From Vibrio xiamenensis (lineage in GTDB: Bacteria; Pseudomonadota; Gammaproteobacteria; Enterobacterales; Vibrionaceae), in assembly GCF_900100015.1 (NCBI RefSeq), contig NZ_FNDD01000006.1:124001-188000 (forward strand): DNA of 64,000 bases, given 5' to 3'. Positions 37,777-45,928 of the stretch are shown here, piece after piece (positions within the stretch are counted from its first letter, which is position 1; each line of letters opens with the position of its first letter). The translations under genes and the position numbers were made by a program. The notes under the pieces were generated by a model that saw only the letters and a list, made by a program, of their open reading frames with translations, did not search any database and was not told the origin of the DNA.

Positions 37777-39030
37777 TTACCACCACGCCTCAAACATTGC
37801 ACCGACGGTGACGGTATCGAGATCAGTATTGCCGCTACCAGTAAATTCGTTATCCGCATTTCCGACCGTAGTGAAGAAACGAATCATTGGGCGGTCAAAG
37901 ATTCCTGGGCCAAACGTAACGTTTTGCGATAGCGTCACTTTCCATGACGTGTTCTTAGAGTCATGGTTGTCAAAGTCGACAACGTTGTAGCCAAACTCTA
38001 GCCAAGTTGAGTTCATATCGTCCCATGTATACATTGGACGCACGTTGATGTTGTAGTTAGCACGATCATAATCGTCGTCAGCCACATCTTCTGTTTGGTA
38101 GGCAGCCACATATTCCACAGCGGTTTTTGGCGCAACTTGGTAGAGGCCATCCAGGCTCACCAAAAATGCCTTTTGGCCTTCTTCGCCCCAAAATACACTA
38201 TCTCGCGCATTGTCCCCGTAACGTAAAACTAAACGCTGCCCTTCATAGAAAAACTCAGACGCTACTTGGTAAGATTTCAAATCGTCGTCTATCGCTTCAG
38301 AGGCAAAACCGTAGTTAAAGTAAAGATTTAACTTAGCGTCATCACCAAGGGCGATATCATGCAGTTTGCTGGTAAATGCATAGCGGCCAGTATCGCCTGT
38401 TGAAGAGGCATCAGCTTGACCGACAAAGCTTAAGTTAAATTTGGCGCCGCCTAGATCGTAGTTTTTAAAACCGCCACCCTGGCCGTCATGCATGACCCAG
38501 AAATAGTCGTTCAGACCCGTTGCAACGCGTTGATGGAAATCACGGCCGGCCCAGATGTACAAAGAGGGTTGAGATTCAGAAAAGTTCGTCACACCGGCAT
38601 ACATTTTTTTCAGGTTCATGTCGCTGTCTGACCAGTTATCGATCATCAACACCGCATCCCAAACCGCGCCACTTTCAGCTTTAAAGACTTTCCCAAACTG
38701 AAATTCACCGCCGTAACCTTCGTTACCCAAACGACCCGTCGCGTTACCATTTAGGCTAAGCGCACTGCTGACACGACTTGAGTCGCTGCTCTGGTAGTCT
38801 GCGCCGTAACGAGCGTAACCCGAGAAAATGATCTCTTTTGGCACGTCAATATTTGGTGATAGTTCTACAGATTCCTGTCTGTAGACGTAGTCCGTTTCAA
38901 TTTTCTTTTCAAGTGTGGTGATGCGGTCAATCAACGCCTGGACTTCGGCATCGTTGGCGGCAAACGTTGAGGCGCTGGCTAGGGCGCCACCCACTGCGAG
39001 GGTAATCGGCAAAAGCTTAAGCTGTTTCAT
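37777..39030 (-). CDS. LamB-type carbohydrate porin (copy 2)
   Basis: A 417-residue paralogue of the preceding porin. It has the same signal-peptide layout (MKQLKLLPITLAVGGALASA), the coiled-coil start (DAEVQALIDRITTLEKKIE) and barrel segments (GYGGEFQFGKVF, LYIWAGRDFHQRVAT, DYFWVMHDGQGGGFKNYD), ending EAWW. Shorter acidic loops account for the 19-residue difference. The tandem order and opposed loop changes suggest duplication followed by divergence in pore or ligand range. The ATG at 39030 has AGGGAC upstream. Confidence 0.9.
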   Translation of the reverse strand: MKQLKLLPITLAVGGALASASTFAANDAEVQALIDRITTLEKKIETDYVYRQESVELSPNIDVPKEIIFSGYARYGADYQSSDSSRVSSALSLNGNATGRLGNEGYGGEFQFGKVFKAESGAVWDAVLMIDNWSDSDMNLKKMYAGVTNFSESQPSLYIWAGRDFHQRVATGLNDYFWVMHDGQGGGFKNYDLGGAKFNLSFVGQADASSTGDTGRYAFTSKLHDIALGDDAKLNLYFNYGFASEAIDDDLKSYQVASEFFYEGQRLVLRYGDNARDSVFWGEEGQKAFLVSLDGLYQVAPKTAVEYVAAYQTEDVADDDYDRANYNINVRPMYTWDDMNSTWLEFGYNVVDFDNHDSKNTSWKVTLSQNVTFGPGIFDRPMIRFFTTVGNADNEFTGSGNTDLDTVTVGAMFEAWW

Positions 39031-39154
39031 ATTACGTCCCTATTTTTTATTAGGTTTATAGTGGTGATGTTTCTGGGACTCATACTAGAGGATGGCAAAT
39101 GTTAGAAATTCTTCTCAGTTCACACCTAACTGTGTAATAAAACTTCATGAAACC

Positions 39155-39174
39155 TTTTTACGATTACGTAAAAA
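39155..39174 (-). promoter_or_regulatory. inverted repeat in the porin 2 leader
   Basis: TTTTTACG-ATTA-CGTAAAAA is a perfect 8-bp stem with a four-base centre, 125-144 bp before porin 2. It could be an RNA hairpin in the leader or a DNA site. Confidence 0.45.
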
Positions 39175-39224
39175 TTTAATTCAATAAATACAGTTAGTTA
39201 TAAGGAAACCCTAGACACAATAGA

Positions 39225-39240
39225 TATGAAAACGTTTTCA
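39225..39240. promoter_or_regulatory. LacI-type operator upstream of porin 2
   Basis: ATGAAAACGTTTTCAT is a perfect 16-bp palindrome with central CG, 195-210 bp before the porin 2 start. It resembles the porin 1 and LacI operon sites. Confidence 0.65.
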
Positions 39241-39505
39241 TTTCATGAGATTTAGAGTTTAACGTCACTGTCGGTGATAAGTTTGCTTAACTTATTGATA
39301 TAAAATAGCAAGTTAAAACTATGATTTACTAAAATTTAGCAACCTTGTAGTAAACTTACTTAAACAACCACGTTCATATCTTTGTGCTTTCAGCTTTTTC
39401 ATCCGCATCGTTAATCATTGATTTAAACTCATCACTCGTTGACATTGTTCGCTTTGACCGTGCTAAGGTAAAAGAGGTTATAGCTAAGCAGGAAAGATAT
39501 TATTT

Positions 39506-41047
39506 ATGGAAAACAGTCGTTCTCATCTATTAACTCTTAGAACAATCGAACCTACCGACTATCCAGAACTGGCCGAACTGATGGATTTAGTATTCCATGA
39601 TGTCGGCGGCGCGTGGCCGCGTATTACGATTATGGATCTCATCCACCAGTTTCCTGATGGGCAAATTTGTATTGTCGACAACGGAAAAATTGTCGGCGCA
39701 GCATTAACCATTAAAGTAAATTACAACCGATTCTCCCTTCCCCACCTCTACACTGACATCATCACCGAGCAAAATGTGATTCAAAATGAAACCACCGGCG
39801 ATGCGATGTATGGGCTGGATGTGTTTGTTCACCCTGATTATCGTGGACTTCGCCTTGGTCGCCGCCTTTATGATGCGCGCAAAGAGCTATGTCGCAGCGG
39901 CAACTTTAAAGCGATTCTCGCCGGTGGACGTATTCCTAAATACCACCAGCACGCTAAAGAGCTGTCGGTGACGGAATACATTGAAAAAGTAAAACGCAAA
40001 GAGTTGCACGACCCAATTTTGTCGTTCCAATTGGCCAATGATTTTGATGTCAAACGCATCATGCGTGGCTATTTACCGGAAGATGAATCGTCTCGTGGAT
40101 ACGCAACGCTTTTGGAATGGGACAACGTCTTTTATGAAGAAGACATCAATTCAATTCACGATGCCGAAAAATCACTGGTGCGTATTGGCGTAGTTCAGTG
40201 GCAAATGCGCGCCATGAACGATCTGGAGGATTTCCTTGAACAGGCGGAATTTTTTGTCTCCTCGTTGGCAAACTACAAGGCCGATTTTGCGCTGTTCCCA
40301 GAATTTTTCAACGCGCCTTTGATGGGGCTGAATAAAAACCAAACCGCTGTCGAAGCAATTCGCTTTTTAGCCAGCTTTAGTGAGCAAATCAAAGACCGCT
40401 TTGCACAAATGGCTGTGACCTACAACATTAATATCATCGCTGGTAGCGTCCCCGTCATTGAAGATGACACCTTATATAATGTCGCCTATTTACTCCACCG
40501 CGATGGCAACATTGACGAACAATATAAGGTACATATCACCCCACACGAACAGCGCGATTGGGTGATAGACGGTGGTGATAGCGTGAAAGTATTTGAAACC
40601 GACGCTGGCCGCGTAGGGATCCTTATCTGTTATGACAGTGAGTTTCCAGAGCTTGGGCGAATGCTTGCCGAACAAGATGTGCAAATTATCTTTGTGCCGT
40701 TTTGGACCGATACAAAAAATGGTTACCAACGTGTTCGGTTGTGCTCTCAGGCGCGAGCGATTGAAAATGAATGCTATGTGGCGATTGGCGGCAGCGTCGG
40801 CAATTTGCCGCGTGTGGATAATGTCGACATTCAATACGCGCAATCAGCGGTATTCTCGCCATCAGACATCTACTTTCCCCACGATTCAACCTTAGCCGAA
40901 GCCAGTGCCAACACCGAAATGATCATTTTTGCCGATGTGGACCTCTCCAAACTAAAGCACCTACATACTGAAGGGTCGGTGACCAATCTACGTCACCGGC
41001 GCTTGGACTTATACGGTGGATTTACCGAGCCTAAGAATAAGGCTTAG
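39506..41047 (+). CDS. GNAT acetyltransferase-nitrilase fusion protein
   Basis: A 513-residue two-domain protein. Residues about 1-220 are a GNAT fold with an acetyl-CoA loop (VHPDYRGLRLGRRLYDARKEL). Residues about 228-505 are a carbon-nitrogen hydrolase with the triad E266 (FPEFF), K341 (EQYKVH) and C375 (LICYDSEFP). Such fusions are widespread, but I know no established substrate; an amide-bond hydrolysis coupled with acetylation of an amine is plausible. It stands alone, with AGGAAAG before the ATG and a terminator shared with racX after it. It is probably cytoplasmic. Confidence 0.9.
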   Translation: MENSRSHLLTLRTIEPTDYPELAELMDLVFHDVGGAWPRITIMDLIHQFPDGQICIVDNGKIVGAALTIKVNYNRFSLPHLYTDIITEQNVIQNETTGDAMYGLDVFVHPDYRGLRLGRRLYDARKELCRSGNFKAILAGGRIPKYHQHAKELSVTEYIEKVKRKELHDPILSFQLANDFDVKRIMRGYLPEDESSRGYATLLEWDNVFYEEDINSIHDAEKSLVRIGVVQWQMRAMNDLEDFLEQAEFFVSSLANYKADFALFPEFFNAPLMGLNKNQTAVEAIRFLASFSEQIKDRFAQMAVTYNINIIAGSVPVIEDDTLYNVAYLLHRDGNIDEQYKVHITPHEQRDWVIDGGDSVKVFETDAGRVGILICYDSEFPELGRMLAEQDVQIIFVPFWTDTKNGYQRVRLCSQARAIENECYVAIGGSVGNLPRVDNVDIQYAQSAVFSPSDIYFPHDSTLAEASANTEMIIFADVDLSKLKHLHTEGSVTNLRHRRLDLYGGFTEPKNKA

Positions 41048-41068
41048 AGACTTTCGCGAGCTAAAACT

Positions 41069-41098
41069 AAAACAGGCGCCAATCATGGCGCCTGTTTT
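41069..41098. terminator. bidirectional terminator
   Basis: AAAACAGGCGCC pairs perfectly with GGCGCCTGTTTT around six bases, between two converging genes. Confidence 0.9.
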
Positions 41099-41132
41099 AG
41101 TTCAAAACGGCTATTTCAACACCGCGGCTAAA

Positions 41133-41825
41133 TTAGCTTAACGCCAACTTAACCAGAGCCTTAGCGTGAATCTTTGTGGTGTCAAAAATCGGAATCGAGC
41201 TGGAGTTTTGATCGACCAGCATACCAATTTCTGTGCAGCCTAAAATCACGCCTTGCGCGCCAACTTCGCGCATATCATCGATAATGGTTTCAAAATCGGC
41301 GGTAGAACGCTTGCTCACCACACCTAAACACAGCTCTTGATAGATAACATCGTGCACTAATCGGCGCTGAACACCATTTGGCACAATCACTTCCATACCA
41401 AAGTTCTTTTCAATTCGCTGCTTGTAAAACGGCTGTTCCATGGTAAACGCCGTGCCGAGAAGGCCAACGCGCTCAATATTTTTTTCAACCAGAGCTTCGC
41501 CTGTTGCATCAGCAATATGCACTAACGGAATCGATACCGCTTGCTCAACCTGACTCGCCACTTTATGCATGGTATTGGTCGCAATGGCAAAGAAATCTGC
41601 GCCCGCTTTTTCAAGTTTCTTAGCCGCATCCGCTAATACTTGTGCCGCTTGGTCCCATTCATCATTACGCTGAAACTGCTCAATTTGTGCAAAATCAACA
41701 CTGACTAAAACAATCTGTGCTGAATGCAGTCCACCGAGTTGCGTTTTCACTTCTTGATTGATGTATTGGTAGTAAGAACTGGTCGACTCCCAGCTCATAC
41801 CGCCGATTAAACCGATTGTTTTCAT
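41133..41825 (-). CDS. aspartate/glutamate racemase-family protein (YgeA/RacX-like)
   Basis: A 230-residue protein starting MKTIGLIGGMSWESTSSYYQYIN, very like E. coli YgeA, an amino-acid racemase using two catalytic Cys. The second Cys is present (C197 in ILGCTEIG). The first is Ala at residue 82 (IATNTMHKV, where I recall CTNTMHKV in YgeA). The codon is GCG. The protein may therefore racemise in one direction only, act on another substrate, or be inactive. The ATG has AGGAC upstream. It converges with the GNAT-nitrilase gene and is monocistronic. Confidence 0.88.
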   Translation of the reverse strand: MKTIGLIGGMSWESTSSYYQYINQEVKTQLGGLHSAQIVLVSVDFAQIEQFQRNDEWDQAAQVLADAAKKLEKAGADFFAIATNTMHKVASQVEQAVSIPLVHIADATGEALVEKNIERVGLLGTAFTMEQPFYKQRIEKNFGMEVIVPNGVQRRLVHDVIYQELCLGVVSKRSTADFETIIDDMREVGAQGVILGCTEIGMLVDQNSSSIPIFDTTKIHAKALVKLALS

Positions 41826-41957
41826 AGTCTGTCCTGACGCTAATTAGTGGTACCACTACAACAAATTTAGTCTCAAGTGTCATTGCCGAAATTAAGATTT
41901 GGCGAAATTATTGCATTCATGTCGACTGACCATAATCGGCATACCTAACGAGCTTGC

Positions 41958-41983
41958 AAAAAAAACGGAGCCTTTAAGCTCCG
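41958..41983 (-). terminator. terminator after the phasin gene
   Basis: CGGAGC/GCTCCG stem around six bases, followed on the minus strand by eight T, 70 bp after the phasin stop. Confidence 0.8.
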
Positions 41984-42052
41984 ATAAATTGAGGACAAAC
42001 TCAGTAACAAATAAACACCAACCAAAAACAAACAGACGTTCAAGTGATTCAA

Positions 42053-42391
42053 TTACGCGGACGTCGCTTTTTTAACTTCGGTTAAATTTAAGCGCTTTAC
42101 ATCATCTTTAAAACGCAGTGCAACTCGGTGAAGCTTATCGCTGTCATCCAACATTTTTTGCGCCAATTCCGCCAACACTCTCAGTTGTGTCGGGCTAAAT
42201 TGCGCTAGTTCTCGGCCATCAGCGCTTTCGCTCGCAGCCTTAATTTTCGTTAGCCCCATTTCGCTATAAGTGCGAATCGCTTGTAAATGAAGCGCGGTCA
42301 GCACCTCAACATTTTCTTTGACCAGTTTGTTGTACTTGGTTAACGGAGCATCCACTTGCTCAACCCATTTTACTGCGACATCCGTATTCAT
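42053..42391 (-). CDS. phasin family protein (polyhydroxyalkanoate granule-associated)
   Basis: A 112-residue, almost wholly helical amphipathic protein (KYNKLVKENVEVLTALHLQAIRTYSEMGLTKIKAASES) that matches short Vibrio phasins. Phasins coat polyhydroxybutyrate granules and control their size. No synthase (phaC), thiolase or reductase gene is in the window, so it is an extra or orphan copy. The ATG at 42391 has GGGAG upstream. It is monocistronic with its own terminator. Confidence 0.8.
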   Translation of the reverse strand: MNTDVAVKWVEQVDAPLTKYNKLVKENVEVLTALHLQAIRTYSEMGLTKIKAASESADGRELAQFSPTQLRVLAELAQKMLDDSDKLHRVALRFKDDVKRLNLTEVKKATSA

Positions 42392-42649
42392 AACTGAATT
42401 ACTCCCTAAGCATGATTCAAAATTTGCAACTTACCTACTCATTAAAGCTAATGGGCACAGCTCACATTTCAACCATTTGTAGTAGATAAATATGCTTATA
42501 TGAGTAAAGTCACATATAAATGTAAAACCATGTAGTAAATAAGGTTTAGGTGGGTTTGCAATCAGGATATAGGCTTTAGCCCAATATGGACGGTATTTTG
42601 GCATTACTAAAATATATTACATTGAATAATATAGAAAAATTGGCCGCCA

Positions 42650-42920
42650 TATAGAGAAAAGCCCTAAGCAAAAATTGCTTAGGGCGAGCTCAAAAAATCT
42701 AACGATCATCCTTTACTGATTCAGTAACGAATGGACTGATTCATCACAGAGGTGGAAATCATCGGCGTTGGAGGTCGAGATATCCACCCGTCTCAGTCAA
42801 ACGAGAAAAGAGCGAACAAATGGTTGTAGGCGATATCTGAAAAAACATTGGCTTGTTCAAGTCGAATTGGTGAACAACTGAACAATAAACTAATATTTCT
42901 CACAGAATTGCTTTACAGTT
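42650..42920 (-). ncRNA. candidate small RNA with own promoter and terminator
   Basis: On the minus strand TTGATC (42952-42947) and TATACT (42930-42925) are 16 bp apart. A strong hairpin with 11-bp stem GCCCTAAGCAA/TTGCTTAGGGC (42661-42685), followed by TTTTCTC, lies about 240 bp downstream. The interval contains a stem GGTGGA.AT/AT.TCCACC (42751-42788) and a palindrome TTACTGA-T-TCAGTAA (42713-42727). No gene with a ribosome site lies between, so a non-coding transcript of about 260 nt is likely. A 29-codon ORF exists inside but has no ribosome site. Confidence 0.5.
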
Positions 42921-42995
42921 GGATAGTATAAGTGAATCATAATTAAGATCAATGGATTTATTGTCCATATGGATGATAATTTAAAATAATGAAAA

Positions 42996-43757
42996 ATGAT
43001 CACAAATCTGGTACAAATGGCGCGCACGAAACAAAGACTTGAAAACATGAAAGAAAGAAAAGCCGGGCGTCGCAGTGCTGAAGACGCTGAAAAAACAAAA
43101 TGTGAAATTATGTCTATCGCCGCAAACCTTTTTTGCGAAAGAGGTTACGAGCGTGTTTCGCTACGAAACATTAGTGAAAGAGCCGGTGTCTCACACAGCT
43201 TGATTCGTCACCATTTTGGCAGTAAAGAGAAAATCTGGCATGCAATAAGCGATGGCCTTCATCAGTATTTCGAAGAATACTTGAATGTCATTGTCGAGCA
43301 CTTTCCCAAAGACAGTACCGCAAACGAAAAGCTGTACTTTTTTACCGTGAAAGTGCTGGCGCACATGTTGATCGAAAAGCGCCCAATACAATTACTTGCT
43401 GACGGTATTCGTCAAGATGAACTGACGGATTACTTTATCGACCGAACCCATAAAGTTCAGTTGACGATCGCTGAAATGGCAGCAGACTACAATCAAAATA
43501 ACCCGCAAAACCAAGTCAACATTTGGGAAGTCAAATGGCTAATGATGATGTTTGCTCAGGGCGCCAGTAGCTTAGCCCCTATCATGCACACGACTTGGGA
43601 GGAAATTAAAGACGATCACTCACAATGTTTGCTCAAGCACTGGGGCATGTTTAATCAAATGATGGCGTTTCGTTTTAATGTTCCAGAAGACAAAATATTA
43701 CGCCCTAAACAAGTCAGCGATTTAGTTCATTCTATCCCCTGCAATCTAATGGGATAA
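42996..43757 (+). CDS. TetR-family transcriptional regulator
   Basis: Up to 253 residues. The helix-turn-helix is ANLFCERGYERVSLRNISERAGVSHSLIRHHFGSKEKIWHAI, preceded by a basic arm (ERKAGRRSAEDAEKTK). The larger C-terminal helical domain would bind an unknown ligand. In-frame ATGs at 42996, 43017 and 43047 all lack a clear ribosome site; 43047 gives the more usual N-terminus. It is divergent from the candidate small RNA and the phasin gene and ends in a palindromic terminator. Target genes are unknown. Confidence 0.85.
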   Translation: MITNLVQMARTKQRLENMKERKAGRRSAEDAEKTKCEIMSIAANLFCERGYERVSLRNISERAGVSHSLIRHHFGSKEKIWHAISDGLHQYFEEYLNVIVEHFPKDSTANEKLYFFTVKVLAHMLIEKRPIQLLADGIRQDELTDYFIDRTHKVQLTIAEMAADYNQNNPQNQVNIWEVKWLMMMFAQGASSLAPIMHTTWEEIKDDHSQCLLKHWGMFNQMMAFRFNVPEDKILRPKQVSDLVHSIPCNLMG

Positions 43758-43770
43758 CCTAGACAACACA

Positions 43771-43792
43771 ATGCCCACCAATTGGTGGGCAT
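43771..43792. terminator. bidirectional terminator between TetR and helicase genes
   Basis: A perfect 22-bp palindrome with arm ATGCCCACCAA, followed by TTTGCTTTA on the plus strand. Confidence 0.8.
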
Positions 43793-43830
43793 TTGCTTTA
43801 CTGAACATTTAATTTACTAACAACGCGTTA

Positions 43831-45081
43831 CTAGCGCTTTTTGCCGCGACCTTTATGCACCCCAAGCCGAGCTTTTAACTTACGCTTTTCGGATGAGCGA
43901 CTTTTACGGCGATGACTTTCTAACTCAACATTGGGCATAGTGCCAGGTTCAAAACCTGCCAACCATTCCTGAGGCAAACGCGTGTCCAGCAAACGTTCGA
44001 TGGCACTAAGTAGCCCCTCTTCTTCACGGCTCATCAATGAAATTGCGTTACCCGGCTGCCCAGCACGTCCAGTGCGTCCGATACGATGCACATAATCTTC
44101 GGCCTTAAACGGCAAATCGTAATTTACGACTTGTTCTAGCTGGGAAATATCGATGCCGCGTGCAGCCACATCGGTTGCAATCAGTGCGCGAATGGCGCCA
44201 GATTTGAAGTCTTCTAGCGCCTTTTGACGAGCGCCTTGGGTTTTGTCGCCATTGATAGACGCCGCTTTGATACCATCCAACTTTAACTCTTTTGCCAGTG
44301 CATCACTGCCCTGTTTGGTTTTGGTAAATACCAGCACTTGTTGCCAGTTGCGAGACCCAATTAGAAATGCCAGCAACTCACTTTTGCGATGTTTATCGAC
44401 TGGATAAACCATCTGTTTGACGGTTTCTGCGGTGCTGTTTTGCGGGCTAATTTGAATTTCTTGCGGCGCATTAAGCATTCGGTAAGCCAAATTTTTGATG
44501 CGCTGATCAAAGGTGGCGGAAAAGAACAAAGTTTGACGCTCACTGGGCAGACGCTTCAAGATCCGTTGAATGTCGGGCATAAAGCCCATATCCAGCATTC
44601 GGTCGGCTTCATCCAGCACGAATGTTTGAGTTTGGTGAAGGCTAATGTGCTTATTAAACAAATGGTCAAGTAAGCGTCCTGGTGTCGCGACCAAAATATC
44701 TGCGCCACCTTTAAGCTGTTCGGTTTGAAGTTTCATACTCACGCCACCGTAAACCACCACCACTTTAAGCTCAGTATTTTGCGCATAAGCACACAAGTTA
44801 TCAAACACCTGCTTTGCCAACTCACGCGTTGGCACCAACACTAAACCGCGTACCTGCTTATCTTCAAGCGCAGTATGGCAGCCAAGAAAGGTGTCGATCA
44901 TTGGTAAACCAAACGCAGCGGTTTTACCTGTCCCGGTTTGCGCCCCGGCGAGCACATCCTCACCAGCTAACACCAGAGGAATTGCTTGTTGCTGCACTTG
45001 TGTTGGCGTATCAAAATGCAGCTGCTTCAGTGTGGTTAACAGTGAAGAGCAAAGACCGAGGGCTTCAAACGATGGAGACAT
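43831..45081 (-). CDS. DEAD-box ATP-dependent RNA helicase (RhlE-like)
   Basis: A 416-residue helicase with the complete motif set: Q motif FDTPTQVQQQAIP, Walker A GAQTGTGKT, PTRELA, TPGR, DEAD (VLDEADRMLDMGFM), SAT, ATDVAARGID and HRIGRTGR. A short basic tail (SHRRKSRSSEKRKLKARLGVHKGRGKKR region) would bind RNA. It unwinds short RNA duplexes, probably in ribosome assembly or cold response. The ATG at 45081 has only a weak ribosome site and lies 37 bp after acpH in the same direction. Confidence 0.92.
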   Translation of the reverse strand: MSPSFEALGLCSSLLTTLKQLHFDTPTQVQQQAIPLVLAGEDVLAGAQTGTGKTAAFGLPMIDTFLGCHTALEDKQVRGLVLVPTRELAKQVFDNLCAYAQNTELKVVVVYGGVSMKLQTEQLKGGADILVATPGRLLDHLFNKHISLHQTQTFVLDEADRMLDMGFMPDIQRILKRLPSERQTLFFSATFDQRIKNLAYRMLNAPQEIQISPQNSTAETVKQMVYPVDKHRKSELLAFLIGSRNWQQVLVFTKTKQGSDALAKELKLDGIKAASINGDKTQGARQKALEDFKSGAIRALIATDVAARGIDISQLEQVVNYDLPFKAEDYVHRIGRTGRAGQPGNAISLMSREEEGLLSAIERLLDTRLPQEWLAGFEPGTMPNVELESHRRKSRSSEKRKLKARLGVHKGRGKKR

Positions 45082-45118
45082 AGCAAATACTTATTGGAAA
45101 ATGGAATTGGGCGCGATT

Positions 45119-45715
45119 CTAGCAGATTGCTTGGCGCTTCGCTGCCTCTAAAACGCTCGAATACAAATCATCAAAGACATCAATCAAGTGATCATAGTGA
45201 GCTTCAAGCACGGGAAAGCAAGATGTTAGGTTCGCCATCCGCGCTGAGCGTGTTGACATTCGCATCAACGCAAACTCGATATTGTCGAGTTCAGCGTACG
45301 ACTCAAGCCACTTCCCTTGCCACATATGTCCGCTGACCGAAATAAAACGCTGGGGAATGGTCTGCTCATCAAGCGTTGTCATTTCTGCTTTTACTTGCCT
45401 TTCTGCACTGTGACAAAAAACTGCTAAAGGCGCGCGGTCAAACTCATCCCAACGGTGAGCTAAACAGTGATCCCAAAACATATCCAGTGCAATGGCACAA
45501 AAACGGCGACTTTGACCATCAAACAGCGGCTTAATGTTCATAAGCGTTGGGTGATGATCGGTAAACGAATCCACAAAACGATGCAGCTGAATCCCCTCAA
45601 CGACTGCTTGGGGAAATTTTCCTTGCGGATTGCCTTTAACAAAATCCCCCAGCAAATTACCCAGCAAGCTTGACTGACAGTGCTGTGCAATATGTAAATG
45701 CGCCAAAAAATTCAT
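45119..45715 (-). CDS. acpH: acyl carrier protein phosphodiesterase
   Basis: A 198-residue HD-type hydrolase that removes the 4'-phosphopantetheine group from ACP. It starts MNFLAHLHIAQHCQSSLLGNLLGDFVKG, the family's N-terminal signature, and has metal-binding HRFVDSFTDHHP and DMFWDHCLA segments. The ATG at 45715 has GGGGTGAAG upstream; the frame continues further without a better start. It is upstream of the helicase gene and could be co-transcribed with it. Confidence 0.92.
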   Translation of the reverse strand: MNFLAHLHIAQHCQSSLLGNLLGDFVKGNPQGKFPQAVVEGIQLHRFVDSFTDHHPTLMNIKPLFDGQSRRFCAIALDMFWDHCLAHRWDEFDRAPLAVFCHSAERQVKAEMTTLDEQTIPQRFISVSGHMWQGKWLESYAELDNIEFALMRMSTRSARMANLTSCFPVLEAHYDHLIDVFDDLYSSVLEAAKRQAIC

Positions 45716-45755
45716 CTTCACCCCGAAGAAAAGCAAACCTAATTTAAGGCCATAA

Positions 45756-45785
45756 AAACACAAAGCCAGTGCAATTGCACTGGCT
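45756..45785 (-). terminator. terminator after the 38-codon ORF
   Basis: A perfect stem AGCCAGTGCA/TGCACTGGCT (two bases between), followed on the minus strand by TTGTGTTTTTA. It stands between the small ORF and acpH. Confidence 0.8.
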
Positions 45786-45811
45786 GATGAAATAGGTTGG
45801 CTGAATTAATA

Positions 45812-45928
45812 TCAGTAGCTGTCTTCAATGACATCGTCTTGGGGGATTTGATATTTGGACAAGTCGATACCAATTTCCATCGCATCTAACAGTTCCAAAT
45901 TTTCTTCATTTTGATATTGGTCGCTCAT
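45812..45928 (-). CDS. small acidic protein of 38 residues, function unknown
   Basis: The ORF starts with ATG at 45928 behind a very strong GGAGGT ribosome site (7 bases) and ends at TGA 45812. It encodes MSDQYQNEENLELLDAMEIG and 18 further residues ending EDSY, rich in Asp and Glu, with no hydrophobic segment. A perfect terminator 27 bp after the stop supports an independent gene. It resembles no family I recognise; a small regulatory or binding peptide is conceivable. Confidence 0.65.
   Translation of the reverse strand: MSDQYQNEENLELLDAMEIGIDLSKYQIPQDDVIEDSY

Larger units (their letters stand above)
39031..39505. other. intergenic region upstream of porin 2 and GNAT-nitrilase gene
   Basis: 475 bp separating divergent genes. 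It holds the porin 2 leader with the stem at 39155-39174 and the palindrome at 39225-39240. The promoter of the plus-strand gene should lie after about 39300, but I cannot assign it. Confidence 0.5.

Noticed and set aside
42700..42860. 29-codon ORF inside the candidate small RNA
   Set aside because: No ribosome site precedes its ATG and the product shows no features, so I do not call it a gene.
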